From positions 109,066 through 173,065 of the forward strand of contig CALRMU020000005.1 of assembly GCA_943369295.1 (NCBI GenBank): 64,000 nucleotides of DNA, in the 5' to 3' direction. Shown here piece by piece: positions 51,690-60,503 of this stretch (positions are counted from its first letter, which is position 1; each line of letters opens with the position of its first letter). A model generated the notes under the pieces. The model saw only the letters and a program-made list of their open reading frames with translations. It was not told the origin of the DNA and searched no databases. A program made the position numbers and the translations under genes. Origin of the DNA: JAKRSE01 sp943369295 (GTDB taxonomy: Bacteria; Armatimonadota; Fimbriimonadia; Fimbriimonadales; Fimbriimonadaceae).

Positions 51690-54608
51690 CTAAAGCCCGT
51701 AGCTCAGGGTCCGATTTAGCACTTCAATGCCCCCCTCTTTGGTGAATTTGAAGGGAAACCACTGGTTCCACAAGATTCCCTCTCTGTCATACCAGCCAGT
51801 TGTGCTGACCTGTCTATTGAGGCTTGGTGAAGTCAGGCTCTGGAAATGAACAACAGTGAAACCAAGTTCAATCCTCCAGCGGGGAGGGCTTTCCCATTCG
51901 GCGGGAGGAATCAGGGCATAGCCGAAGGCCTTGTCTTCCGTCAAGGGCAGATCTGTGATCACATAGTTTGTGCCATCTCCGACAAACAAACCATAGTCCG
52001 AACTAGTCGAAACCAAGTTGTTGCCGGCAGCCTCAACATCAGCAAAGGACGAAAGAAAGCTCCCCACTCCATTGTAAGGTCCGCTCACGGGCGTGGTGCT
52101 AAATGTCATCACACCTCTCGCCTTTAGAACCAGACCGATGATCTCATCCCACTTAGTCTGCCGAGACATGGTGAGCTGTCGGTACGCCTGAATTCCAGAC
52201 TGATAGTCGTTGGAGTTAGGCAGCCAGACGGAAAGACCTGTATGAGTAGTGGCTCGATTGGGAGAAATCAGCTGGGCAATCTCTGCTTCATTCATGGCGT
52301 CGACCACCTGTCCAGCCAATGCTCCCCTAAAGGCAGAACCAGACTTTGCCTTTATCTGCGTCATCAGCCTTCCCAGGTCAACCAAGTCGTCATATTCGCT
52401 TCGGAAGACGCCTGTATCGTGGTTAAGCAGGAGGCCGACCTCGGGGTCAGATCTTCCTAGAAGCAAGGTGCTCCAAAGTCCAGGAATCTCGTACATCGCT
52501 GAGAGCGCGTCGCCTGGCTGATCCTCTAGATAGTTCTCGGTCATCACTCGAATGGAGTTAACCAAGGCCGGAACCTTCGCCATGTCGTAAGCGGTTAGAA
52601 CGACGTTATCGGTGGATGCGTACTGAGGACGGTTTGAATCAACAGTCTCGATGGCAAGCTCCCTTGGAGTCATGCCTGGATTGGCGACAAGGTCAGTCAA
52701 AAGAGTCGCATAGTCATAGGATGTCCCTGGGAAAAGCAGCTCGGAAGCAATGACATAGTCAGTCAACCCGTGCAGTTGAGCCAAGACTTCGACACTGCCC
52801 ATAAGGCAGGCATCAAAGCCAAGAACATCAACGCCGCCTACACCTCGCAGCACTCCTGAGAGTTCAGAAGGAGTGAGCAGGCTATTGCCAGAACTCATGT
52901 CAAAACCCACACCACGCGTGATGGATGACTCGACTGAGCGGGACCGTGGACCGTTGCCGTGGCTGTTGATGATCAGCATGTAGCGGTCAGCAGGAGCGGC
53001 ATCTTTAGCCCAATCGACAAAGCTTCGCAGGGTGTTGGGGTCGCCCATATCCTGCTCGCCTAAATCTTCAACGTGATTAGTGGCAATCAGACCAGGCTGG
53101 CCATCGGTCGCCATGATAAATCGGCGAGTCGTGGTCCAGTCTCCATTGCTCGAATCTTGGCCAGGAGTTCTATCGAACTGCACGCAGACAGTGACCTGAG
53201 ATTCCCCTGTTGCATCCAGATACTGAGGAATCTCCATCTCATCCAGATCGTTGAGCAGGGCTCCTTCAAGGTCGTTGTCGGCATCGACATAAACCATCAC
53301 AGTCCATTTCTGCCTGCTGATGGCCGTCACCGTCTCAAGAGCGGCCTCGCCATCAAATCCATCGATCACATCTGAATTGCGGTCCAGAAGACCGTCGCCA
53401 TCCATGTCGAGAACAACGGCGTATTCGCCTGGCCGAATGTCCGGCATGTAGATCGGCACCTTGTTGAAAAAGTGGGTGACTCCTTTGGCCCGGTACCAAG
53501 TCTCTGGCTGAGATGACCCGCCAGGACCAGAAACATCGACCAAGGGAGCCTGGTCTGCTGTAGCCTGGTCCAGCTTGATGACATAGGCGCCGACCAGAGC
53601 ATTGATCTCTGCCTTGTCGCCGGCGTACCGCTCGACCCAAGCCATGTCATTTGACTGAAAAAGGGTTCTCGGGTTGGTGCCATCACTGACAATGTCGTAA
53701 TCCTTTGCACCTGTCGACCTGTCAGAGGCGGGGATTACAGCCACAGAACCGAGCATGGGAGAATGCCTGTAGTCAACCGTTGAGTCGTATTTGCCGTCCC
53801 GATTGACATCCACTACCAGCTCAAGTGTTTTGCCCGTGGCTTGGGTTGAAACACTGCGCCACACTTCCCTGGGCGACAGAGTCCCATCTGCCCCCACGGT
53901 GACAGTCTCCGCGGTGCCTTCCAATCCTCGTCCAGAAGCAATCGTGCCATCCGACACGAATCCAGAAATGTCGAAAAGCGTTCCGCCCAGAGTTCCCGTC
54001 GGGTCGTACTCGACAACATACAGGTTAACCTGGCCAGGTGCAAATCCCGTCCCAGAAACACCAAGGTTCAAACCAACTTGAACAGCTTGAGTCTCAGTCA
54101 CTGCGCCATCGGTAAAGGTTCCCACCTTCAGGTTGGGTCTGCCAGCTTCTGGCGCTACGGTGATAGCCGTCACCCCTTCTTCTGCTCTCGTGCCTGCGTA
54201 GCGCAGCTTGACCTGATAGCTGCCATCAGCTGGACGCTGCATCAATACAGTTGCAGGCAGGCTGCCAGTTTTGCTCGTTGAGAGCTTCATGTAGCCGCAG
54301 ACTGATTCACCTGTCGGGAGAGTGACCTTTTCTCCCGGCCCGAAAACCAGGGCCTCGATGGTTGAACTTGCTGCGAGCCCAGAGGCGCTAAATACAAGGT
54401 CAGAACCCGAAGCCAGGTTGGTTGACACGGGCCTCATGAAGGCATCGGTGAATGAAACTCCAGTGAGAATCGGCCCGCCAGCACCTCCGCCACCACCACC
54501 CGAAACAGGACCAGAATCTCCGTTGCAGGAAAGACCACCGCAGCCACTGAGAGCAAAAATCAAAGCCAAAGAGACAAAGACCGCAGCCTTTCTCTGTACT
54601 GAAAGCAT
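51690..54608 (-). CDS. clostripain-family (C11) cysteine peptidase, large lipoprotein
   Basis: A 972-residue exported protein. A signal ends in IFALSGCGG, a good lipobox, followed by a Gly-rich linker. Residues about 50-420 hold beta-sandwich-like repeats of unknown type, one with DVNRDGKYDSTVDY and another with DMDGDGLLDRNSDVIDG, which look like calcium-binding DxDxDG loops. The C11 peptidase domain starts near 430 (KWTVMVYVDADNDLE); the likely catalytic dyad is His550 in INSHGNGP and Cys601 in GFDACLMGSVE. The last 170 residues form a C-terminal domain. It should cleave after Arg or Lys outside the cell. TATACT lies 9 bases before the ATG. Confidence 0.92.
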   Translation of the reverse strand: MLSVQRKAAVFVSLALIFALSGCGGLSCNGDSGPVSGGGGGGAGGPILTGVSFTDAFMRPVSTNLASGSDLVFSASGLAASSTIEALVFGPGEKVTLPTGESVCGYMKLSTSKTGSLPATVLMQRPADGSYQVKLRYAGTRAEEGVTAITVAPEAGRPNLKVGTFTDGAVTETQAVQVGLNLGVSGTGFAPGQVNLYVVEYDPTGTLGGTLFDISGFVSDGTIASGRGLEGTAETVTVGADGTLSPREVWRSVSTQATGKTLELVVDVNRDGKYDSTVDYRHSPMLGSVAVIPASDRSTGAKDYDIVSDGTNPRTLFQSNDMAWVERYAGDKAEINALVGAYVIKLDQATADQAPLVDVSGPGGSSQPETWYRAKGVTHFFNKVPIYMPDIRPGEYAVVLDMDGDGLLDRNSDVIDGFDGEAALETVTAISRQKWTVMVYVDADNDLEGALLNDLDEMEIPQYLDATGESQVTVCVQFDRTPGQDSSNGDWTTTRRFIMATDGQPGLIATNHVEDLGEQDMGDPNTLRSFVDWAKDAAPADRYMLIINSHGNGPRSRSVESSITRGVGFDMSSGNSLLTPSELSGVLRGVGGVDVLGFDACLMGSVEVLAQLHGLTDYVIASELLFPGTSYDYATLLTDLVANPGMTPRELAIETVDSNRPQYASTDNVVLTAYDMAKVPALVNSIRVMTENYLEDQPGDALSAMYEIPGLWSTLLLGRSDPEVGLLLNHDTGVFRSEYDDLVDLGRLMTQIKAKSGSAFRGALAGQVVDAMNEAEIAQLISPNRATTHTGLSVWLPNSNDYQSGIQAYRQLTMSRQTKWDEIIGLVLKARGVMTFSTTPVSGPYNGVGSFLSSFADVEAAGNNLVSTSSDYGLFVGDGTNYVITDLPLTEDKAFGYALIPPAEWESPPRWRIELGFTVVHFQSLTSPSLNRQVSTTGWYDREGILWNQWFPFKFTKEGGIEVLNRTLSYGL

Positions 54609-54617
54609 ATATCAGCG

Positions 54618-54623
54618 AGTATA
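54618..54623 (-). promoter_or_regulatory. -10 element near clostripain-like gene
   Basis: TATACT on the minus strand, 9 bases before ATG 54608. Confidence 0.5.
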
Positions 54624-54646
54624 AAGGGCATCTACAGTTCTGCGGT

Positions 54647-54663
54647 CCCCCCTTTATGGGGGG
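54647..54663. other. G/C hairpin between divergent genes
   Basis: CCCCCC-TTTAT-GGGGGG, a perfect short hairpin in the 81-base gap between the peptidase and LuxR genes; role unknown. Confidence 0.5.
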
Positions 54664-54689
54664 CAGCCCCATGTTGAACCGAGTGAAGA

Positions 54690-55574
54690 ATGGAGCCTTT
54701 GACTACTGAGAGCGCATCTGGAAGATCTGGAGAATCGAGGCATCAATCAAGCTCCGCCCTCTGCCCAAGCCGGTTGACCCGATGGACCGAGATTCTTCTG
54801 AAGGCAGTGAGTGAAACCCCCGATCCCACGACACGGTTCCACCTGATCGCAGATGCCTTAAGACTGGAGCTGAACAGCGTTGCAGGGTTCATGACTCTGA
54901 GCCATGTCAGCGGAGGGCCAGAGACTCTGGTCATGCGAAAGATGGCAGGGTTCGGTGAATGGGCTCCTGCCGAGCGAGCGGCGAGAGACGCTTACCATGC
55001 GGATCTCAACCGCTACCCCGACCCCTTTGTGGGGCAGTACATCATTCAAGGTTTCCACAAAAAACGATCTGCCGTTTTGAGACAGGAAGTTGTCTCGGAT
55101 GAGGACTGGTACGGCTCACCCCACTACAAACATCTGCGGCTGAAGGCGAAGCAGGATTCGTGCTTTTACGTAACGATGCCCGCCGTCGATCCGCGAGGAA
55201 TCGTTCTAGAGCCTGGACTCATTTGGACCATTAACTACAACCGGTCGACAGGACAAGATCAGTTTTCGACTGAGGAGAGGGACTTTGCCGCCGCGTGCTT
55301 TTTCGGACTCACCAACCTTTTGTATGATGTCTGGCGAGCGCCAGAAACACCTCAGGCGATGATCCTGACTGATCTTCCTATCCGGCTGCGAAAGGTGGCA
55401 GGCTGCCTGTTAGCCGGTGACACTGAAAAGCAGGCGGCTCAAAAGCTTGGCCTCAGTGCTCACACTGTCCATGGCTACATCAAGGATCTCTACAAAGCGT
55501 TTGGCGTAAATTCCCGCCCAGAGCTCTTGATTCGTCTTCTGCAGGAAGACCAGGAAGAACTATCGACGACATAA
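54690..55574 (+). CDS. LuxR-type transcriptional regulator
   Basis: A 294-residue regulator. The C-terminal helix-turn-helix is LRKVAGCLLAGDTEKQAAQK then LGLSAHTVHGYIKDLYKAFGV, the GerE/LuxR type. The N-terminal 200 residues have no recognised domain but hold a compact region with YIIQGFHKKRSAVLRQEV and WTINYNRSTGQDQFS that might be a degenerate GAF or PAS fold. It is divergent from the clostripain gene across 81 bases and could regulate it. A terminator follows. Activating signal unknown. Confidence 0.88.
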   Translation: MEPLTTESASGRSGESRHQSSSALCPSRLTRWTEILLKAVSETPDPTTRFHLIADALRLELNSVAGFMTLSHVSGGPETLVMRKMAGFGEWAPAERAARDAYHADLNRYPDPFVGQYIIQGFHKKRSAVLRQEVVSDEDWYGSPHYKHLRLKAKQDSCFYVTMPAVDPRGIVLEPGLIWTINYNRSTGQDQFSTEERDFAAACFFGLTNLLYDVWRAPETPQAMILTDLPIRLRKVAGCLLAGDTEKQAAQKLGLSAHTVHGYIKDLYKAFGVNSRPELLIRLLQEDQEELSTT

Positions 55575-55626
55575 ATCTTGAGCTTTTGTTAAGACCCCTT
55601 AACAATTGGTGCCGACCAATCAGGAG

Positions 55627-55651
55627 GAGCAGAAAAGCTGCTCTTTTTTAT
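55627..55651 (+). terminator. rho-independent terminator of LuxR gene
   Basis: GAGCAG-AAAAG-CTGCTC followed by TTTTTTATCTT. Confidence 0.8.
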
Positions 55652-55984
55652 CTTCTCAGCAAAGGTTATGGGATAAGTAAGGAAGGCTATAACTGCCAGA
55701 CTGCGGATCAATGATCGGCATAAAGCCCTAAGAATTCACGACAAAGCAGGGACTTCAGAAAATTTTGTGGAAAACCCCGGATGCCTCACAAATCAGCGGC
55801 GGGCCCTAAGCCTTCAGCTTAAAAAAAGCTGAATTCCGAGAAAATCCTCTCAATCAAAGCACCCTTTGAGCCCATTTTGAGCCTGTTCATTGGTCCTGTT
55901 AGACTGTGCCACACCCTGGGTTCAGGCCTTATACTTTGAACTCGGATGGGGCTGGCTCAAGCATCCGGCCCTGCTGGTGCACTT
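55652..55984. promoter_or_regulatory. upstream region of prepilin-like gene
   Basis: No gene. TATACT at 55930-55935 (preceded by CT) is a plausible -10 and would give a leader of about 43 bases to ATG 55985; no matching -35 is seen at 17 bases. An AT-rich run lies at 55750-55855. Confidence 0.4.
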
Positions 55985-56944
55985 ATGCGAAAAGCATTTA
56001 CTCTCATCGAGCTTTTGGTGGTCATTGCGATCATCGCTATCCTTGCTGCCATCCTCTTCCCCGTTTTCGCCCAGGCCAAGCAGGCTGCCAAGCGAACCCA
56101 GACCCTCAGCAACGTGAAGAACGTTGGAACCGCTGTTCAACTGTACTTGGCTGACTACGACGACATTCTTCCCCGACAGGACGGATGCGAAGCTGGTTCC
56201 GCCCTTAACAGCACCCTGGCCGCTGCCACCCCATTCCCCGCCAACGGCGTCGGAGTCGGCTGCACCACTGGCAACTTCGTCTACCGCATGAATCACTTCT
56301 CCTGGCAGAAGTGGGTGATGCCCTACGTCAAAAACATTGACATTTTCTTTAATCCTCTTCGAGAAAGAGGTTCACAGTGGACCACGAACGGTCAGATTTC
56401 CGATCAGTTCGGAATCAACACTGGTCTCACCGGTGCTCTGAACACTCACAACCGAAGCGCCACCGCAGGTGGAAGCTTGAGAGATTCATGGTTCGGTGGC
56501 AGCGCCACTGCCATTGTCAGCCCATCCGAAGCCTTTCTTCTTATGGAAATCGGCGGTGCAGGTGCACCCCACATTCCTCACGCTACTCAGGATCCCTTTG
56601 CCTTCCAGCAGAGGAGCTACCCCGTCGCCTTCCGAGAGTACTGGCGCTATCGCTTGATGCAGGGAACGGCTGCTGACTGCGTTGCAGGCACTCTTGGCAC
56701 CCAGCCCGACACCCGCAAGACCAGCAACGGTCAGGTCATCCTCGGCTTCATGGATAGCTCTGCTAAGTCCATGCCCGCCGCGGCCTTCCTGTCTCGAACC
56801 CCAACTCTTGCCGAGACCGGTGCGTCGGTTACCTTCAACCAGGCTTCCTTCTGCACCATCTCCTCCACTGGTGGAAACATCGGAGTCAGCACTGCTGGCA
56901 TGAACACTTCCATCAACTACCCAATGTGGAACTTTGGTGGCTAA
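55985..56944 (+). CDS. type IV prepilin-like protein (type II secretion/pseudopilin N-terminus)
   Basis: A 319-residue protein starting at MRKAFTLIELLVVIAIIAIL, a classical prepilin leader and hydrophobic helix, with Glu at position 5 of the mature form (F-T-L-I-E), processed by PilD-type peptidase after the short basic leader. It continues AAILFPVFAQAKQAAK, the form common in Armatimonadota and Planctomycetota, where such proteins occur in large numbers. The rest resembles the DUF1559-type H-x9-DG family (ASGVTFNQA is not diagnostic). Probably a minor pilin or a secreted envelope protein. The frame opens upstream at 55946, but the 55985 ATG gives the normal leader. Confidence 0.9.
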   Translation: MRKAFTLIELLVVIAIIAILAAILFPVFAQAKQAAKRTQTLSNVKNVGTAVQLYLADYDDILPRQDGCEAGSALNSTLAAATPFPANGVGVGCTTGNFVYRMNHFSWQKWVMPYVKNIDIFFNPLRERGSQWTTNGQISDQFGINTGLTGALNTHNRSATAGGSLRDSWFGGSATAIVSPSEAFLLMEIGGAGAPHIPHATQDPFAFQQRSYPVAFREYWRYRLMQGTAADCVAGTLGTQPDTRKTSNGQVILGFMDSSAKSMPAAAFLSRTPTLAETGASVTFNQASFCTISSTGGNIGVSTAGMNTSINYPMWNFGG

Positions 56945-56945
56945 G

Positions 56946-57164
56946 ATGAGGAAGCTCTTGGCAATTGGAGTTTTGGCGGCTCTTGGCCTGGCCGTTATCG
57001 GATGCGATCCGGGAACGGTCAGCCAGGGTGACCAGGAAGCCATGAGAAAGGAAATGAGCCAGGAAGCCTACGAAGAAGCCATGCGCAAAGCTGGACGCGG
57101 TGCCGAACTGGATGCCCAGAAAGCTCAGGACGCAGCCCGCAGAGCCGAAGAAGGCGGACAGTAA
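56946..57164 (+). CDS. small lipoprotein
   Basis: A 72-residue protein: signal peptide (LLAIGVLAALGLAVIGC, lipobox AVIGC) and a short charged helix made of repeated Glu/Ala/Lys/Met (MRKEMSQEAYEEAMRKAG), likely a coiled coil. It starts one base after the prepilin stop, so the two are co-translated. The frame also opens 12 bases upstream, but that start would overlap the stop of the prepilin gene. Function unknown; small lipoproteins next to prepilin genes are often membrane-anchored partners. A strong terminator follows. Confidence 0.8.
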   Translation: MRKLLAIGVLAALGLAVIGCDPGTVSQGDQEAMRKEMSQEAYEEAMRKAGRGAELDAQKAQDAARRAEEGGQ

Positions 57165-57184
57165 GTCTTCTTTCTTGAACATTG

Positions 57185-57221
57185 AAAGAGACAGGCGGAG
57201 CAATCCGCCTGTCTCTTTTTC
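57185..57221 (+). terminator. rho-independent terminator of prepilin/lipoprotein operon
   Basis: AAGAGACAGGCGGA (57186-57199) pairs perfectly with TCCGCCTGTCTCTT (57204-57217), loop GCAA, then TTT. Confidence 0.93.
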
Positions 57222-57246
57222 GCTTCTGCGCCTAACCTTTTGGAAC

Positions 57247-57636
57247 CTAAAAGGCTTTGAAAGGCGAATCGGGAGGAGAGTCTGGGTTAGGAACAAAAAA
57301 CTCCGACTCGCGCTCAATCTGGGCATTCTCCACTGAGGCTCGAATCGTCTCGATTCGGATCAGATGGGCCCTCTTTGCACTGTTGTCAATGCCCCGCTGT
57401 TTAGAAAAGTTCTTGCCTGGTGCCATCCAGTGACTGGAAACTTGGAGATAAGGATCACTCCCTTGGCTTAGTGGACGACTGACACCAGATTCATCATCTG
57501 GTTCAGACTCCTTTTCGTCACCTTCATCAGATGAAGTCCTAGAAAGTTCTGGTCCCTGCAGGTCTAGTTCGTCCGCAGCCTCCGCTCCATCGGGCATCCC
57601 ATGAGAAAGCCAGTTTTCTGGTGCAATCCCGTTCAT
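57247..57636 (-). CDS. hypothetical acidic, disordered protein
   Basis: A 129-residue protein not recognised. Residues 15-65 are very rich in Glu, Asp, Ser and Pro (DEKESEPDDESGVSRP) and look disordered; the remainder is short and charged. It starts with ATGA overlapping the stop of the BON lipoprotein gene by four bases (57633-57636), which is the main support for it being translated. No signal peptide or motif. Confidence 0.5.
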   Translation of the reverse strand: MNGIAPENWLSHGMPDGAEAADELDLQGPELSRTSSDEGDEKESEPDDESGVSRPLSQGSDPYLQVSSHWMAPGKNFSKQRGIDNSAKRAHLIRIETIRASVENAQIERESEFFVPNPDSPPDSPFKAF

Positions 57637-58031
57637 GGAGTCACCTCAAGCTTGTTTTCAAGTGTCTGCTTCGCATTGTTCTCCTTAAGAATTCCTCGGG
57701 CAAGTTCTTCGGCCTTTGCCTTTCGTTCTTCTGAAGCAACATGGCCGGTCAAAAAGACCTTCTCTTCAGTAGATGAGACATCGATTTTGTTTTTGTCATT
57801 CTCGGCCTTTTGGTTGTCGTTGATGGCGCTTGTGATTTTTGGGGTCAGCATCATTGCGGCATTGATGTCTCGACCAGTACCACTGATGTTTTCAGAGAGA
57901 GTTTCTGCCTCACTGCTTATCTTTTTTCCGTTCACTTCAGCATCTTCTTTAACACCTTCGGTTGTGCTGCTGCAGCCAACCAAGATAACTGATGCAAAGG
58001 CCAGAATGCCGTAAATTGTTGTGATTTTCAT
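57633..58031 (-). CDS. BON-domain lipoprotein
   Basis: A 132-residue exported protein: signal peptide with lipobox ILVGC (MKITTIYGILAFASVILVGC), then a linker, then one BON domain: LTPKITSAINDNQKAENDK, then KVFLTGHVASEERKAKAEEL, the usual alpha-beta pattern with the conserved Gly in LTGHV. BON domains bind membranes or act in envelope stability. A Shine-Dalgarno AGAGGAAA lies about 8-10 bases before the ATG. The downstream gene at 57636 is coupled to it. Confidence 0.85.
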   Translation of the reverse strand: MKITTIYGILAFASVILVGCSSTTEGVKEDAEVNGKKISSEAETLSENISGTGRDINAAMMLTPKITSAINDNQKAENDKNKIDVSSTEEKVFLTGHVASEERKAKAEELARGILKENNAKQTLENKLEVTP

Positions 58032-58102
58032 AATGTACTTTTCCTCTAGACTAATAGAACTTTCAGTTCAACTGGTTTTTTGAATTTCAGCAAGATCATG
58101 GA

Positions 58103-58609
58103 CTAAACCAGTGATTCTGTAGGCAGATCAAATGATTCCAACACGTAGACCATAAGACCAGAAAGATCTTTGCTTGTCGTGTGCTCCTCATTCAGTGTTT
58201 CCTTGATCAGGGCAATGTGGCTCTTGAGTCCAAGATGCTTTGCCATGGCTAAGGCTGCACCGTAGCCTGCAATCTCGTAATGCTCAATCCTCGAAAGTCC
58301 GCCAATCAAAGCAGAATCCAGAAGCGGACCAGCTTGAATGTCCTCCATCGCATCAGATATCTCCTTCAAAATCCCCTCCATGGCCCGACACTTGTGGCCG
58401 GTCGGCTTCTCTTCAAGTTCTGCAAAAATCGTGTCCAGTCTTTTGATCTGAAACCTGGTTTGGCCAATATGCAGCTTGACTGCATTCGCTGCCTGTGAAG
58501 AGGTCAGCACCTTTTGTATGCCGGGCATCTCATGCTGCAGCTGACTCTCGGCACTATAGAGATCGCGAAGTTCAGAGATGTAAAGTTCGTCCAGATTAGA
58601 AATCTTCAT
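58103..58609 (-). CDS. DUF892 (YciF-type) ferritin-like protein
   Basis: A 168-residue four-helix ferritin-like protein. DUF892 marks are LDELYISELRDLYSAESQL at the start, GLSRIEHYEIAGYGAALAMA near 105-124 and a final helix (LIKETLNEEHTTSKDLS). Metal ligands Glu and His appear (E in AESQ, EH in RIEHYE, EEH in NEEHTT). It is usually stress-induced and dimeric. A Shine-Dalgarno CAGGA stands 6 bases upstream of ATG 58609. Confidence 0.92.
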   Translation of the reverse strand: MKISNLDELYISELRDLYSAESQLQHEMPGIQKVLTSSQAANAVKLHIGQTRFQIKRLDTIFAELEEKPTGHKCRAMEGILKEISDAMEDIQAGPLLDSALIGGLSRIEHYEIAGYGAALAMAKHLGLKSHIALIKETLNEEHTTSKDLSGLMVYVLESFDLPTESLV

Positions 58610-58732
58610 ATGCTGTCCTGCTAAGTTGTTTTGCTAAGTCAGGATAGTTCCATTCAAGCTGATTCGCAAGTCGCCCATTGCATGTACTGCGTTGCTCTGT
58701 CCCGCTCTTCTCGTCCAACAAAGGATAGACAT

Positions 58733-59662
58733 ATGAGTCAAAATATGCAGGTGAGAGTCTGCATCACAGGAGGAACTGGGTTTGTTGGCCTTAGCCTTTC
58801 CAGCCTGCTGATCAGGCGAGGGTGTGAAGTCACCCTGCTCACACATGAAAGAACTCTTCCGCCCGATTTGGCGGCGAGGCCCAATGCATACATCGTCCAG
58901 TGCGACCTGCTCGATTTCGCCAAAGTTCGAAAGTACATGTCAGGTCAGGACTGCCTGATTCACAACTCGATCATCTGGTCGGATGAGGATGAAATGCCAG
59001 CATCTGGAGACTTCGAGTCATCCATCTGCCTCTTTCAGGCGGCGGCAGAAGCTAATGTCAAGAGGGTGGTCTACACATCATCTACTGCTGTCCACCGCCC
59101 TTTTAAGCCTTTTATGACGGCCCTAGATGAGGTTGAACCCTACGACGCCTACGCATTTGTCAAGAGTCAGAACGAGCTTCTCTTGGCAACTCTCTCCGAG
59201 AAGCTTGGATTCGAAGGCACTGTCATTCGCCCCGGACCAGTTGTGGGAGGGCCAGCTTACGAAGGTGAAAAACTGAAGGTGGGAAATCAGATCAACCGCA
59301 TCTTCAACTGCGCCCTGGACAACTCTCCGATCAAACTGGATGAAGAACTTGGCAGGCAGTTTATCGGGCGAGATGATTTAGCCAAGGTGTTTTTAGCTGC
59401 AATTCAACCCAAGGCAGAGCCTGGAACCTACATTGCTGCAGCAGATAACCTAACGACGTGGGAGTCTATTGCCAGGCTGATTGTCGAGAAGCTGGATTCA
59501 AAAAGTGAAATCATTCCTTCTGGCAATCAGGCACCAGAATGCCGATTTGACACCATGCCCCTGATTAAAAAGCTTGGCCTCAGATTCAACTCTGAGGCCA
59601 GTGTGGCGGCAATGATTGACTCAATGACTTCGGAATACTCTAGCGGACCCTTTTCGCTGTAA
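58733..59662 (+). CDS. NAD(P)-dependent epimerase/dehydratase family protein
   Basis: A 309-residue extended short-chain dehydrogenase. The N-terminal VRVCITGGTGFVGLSLSSLL has the G-x-x-G-x-x-G cofactor motif; VYTSSTAV has the catalytic Ser and YDAYAFVKSQNELL the Tyr-x-x-x-Lys. Substrates for this group range from nucleotide sugars to steroids and flavonoids. ATG 58733 has Shine-Dalgarno AAGGA 7 bases upstream, whereas the longer open frame from 58631 has no such signal. Its end overlaps the opposite-strand ankyrin gene by 23 bases. Confidence 0.9.
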   Translation: MSQNMQVRVCITGGTGFVGLSLSSLLIRRGCEVTLLTHERTLPPDLAARPNAYIVQCDLLDFAKVRKYMSGQDCLIHNSIIWSDEDEMPASGDFESSICLFQAAAEANVKRVVYTSSTAVHRPFKPFMTALDEVEPYDAYAFVKSQNELLLATLSEKLGFEGTVIRPGPVVGGPAYEGEKLKVGNQINRIFNCALDNSPIKLDEELGRQFIGRDDLAKVFLAAIQPKAEPGTYIAAADNLTTWESIARLIVEKLDSKSEIIPSGNQAPECRFDTMPLIKKLGLRFNSEASVAAMIDSMTSEYSSGPFSL

Positions 59663-60488
59663 GCAAAGGAGCAGGGGTTAGGATCTTGACCTCAGAGGCT
59701 TTTCCGCCTTCCATTACAAAGACAACCCTTGTGCCGACTGAGCCAGACGTCTCGAACTCGGCCGGCCCAACTCGGCGAAGACTGCGAGTGAAGGCTGCCC
59801 CCGCCTTGAGATTCAAGTTCCCCCTTTGGTCTTTCGAGACGACCAAGGCTTCAGCCTCGGTCTTTCCGTACTGATAAGTGCCAAGGAAGGTCTCCTTTTC
59901 GGCATCAGTAATGGGCTGATTTGGTCGAGGAGTATCTGCGTCTCCCAGGCTTACCAAGTAATCCAAAGTCGCCTTGGCTGGCTCTCCACCAAGCCGGGCA
60001 TGCTGGGCCAATGTGATCCCGTGAGGGCCAAGGACCCTTTGAATTCCTGGCTGAGCAGCAACGATAGCCTTTACGGCATCCAGATGTCCCAGCATAGCGT
60101 GGGTGAAAATGTCTGCCCTTGCTCCGCTTTCCATCAACAGCTTGGCAATTTCTCTCTGACCCGTATGAGCTGCTGCTCCGATTGCAGTTTCCCAGTCGCC
60201 GAAGCCCCAATCCCATCCTGCCTTTGCGAGATCTGGAGATTGAGCCAGAAGAGTCTTGACCTGGTCAAGATTTCCATGACTGGCCGCCACGATGGCAAAG
60301 ATCATCTGTGGATCCTGGGAAGGAAATGAGGCAGAAAGGGTCTGGCCTGTCGTCCCCGCCTGACCAGAGTTCGCCTGGAAAGCGAAAAACTCCTGCTCAG
60401 CATCATCCAGGTTGATCGGAATCTGTGTCGTAAGGAGAGCTGCCGGAAAGAGCGCCATCAGCTCGCGTCGATTAAAGGTGCCTGCCAT
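59640..60488 (-). CDS. ankyrin-repeat protein with Tat-like signal
   Basis: A 282-residue protein. The N-terminus FNRRELMALFPAALLTTQIP resembles a twin-arginine export signal (R-R-E-L followed by a hydrophobic stretch). Ankyrin-like repeats follow at about 60-190: FAIVAASHGNLDQVKTLLAQ, ETAIGAAAHTGQREIAKLL, and HAMLGHLDAVKAIVAAQ. The C-terminal 80 residues form a separate beta domain (GTYQYGKTEAEALVVSKDQR). It probably binds other envelope proteins; enzyme activity is not evident. Confidence 0.82.
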   Translation of the reverse strand: MAGTFNRRELMALFPAALLTTQIPINLDDAEQEFFAFQANSGQAGTTGQTLSASFPSQDPQMIFAIVAASHGNLDQVKTLLAQSPDLAKAGWDWGFGDWETAIGAAAHTGQREIAKLLMESGARADIFTHAMLGHLDAVKAIVAAQPGIQRVLGPHGITLAQHARLGGEPAKATLDYLVSLGDADTPRPNQPITDAEKETFLGTYQYGKTEAEALVVSKDQRGNLNLKAGAAFTRSLRRVGPAEFETSGSVGTRVVFVMEGGKASEVKILTPAPLLTAKRVR

Positions 60489-60503
60489 TTACGGCTTCAT
60501 ACC

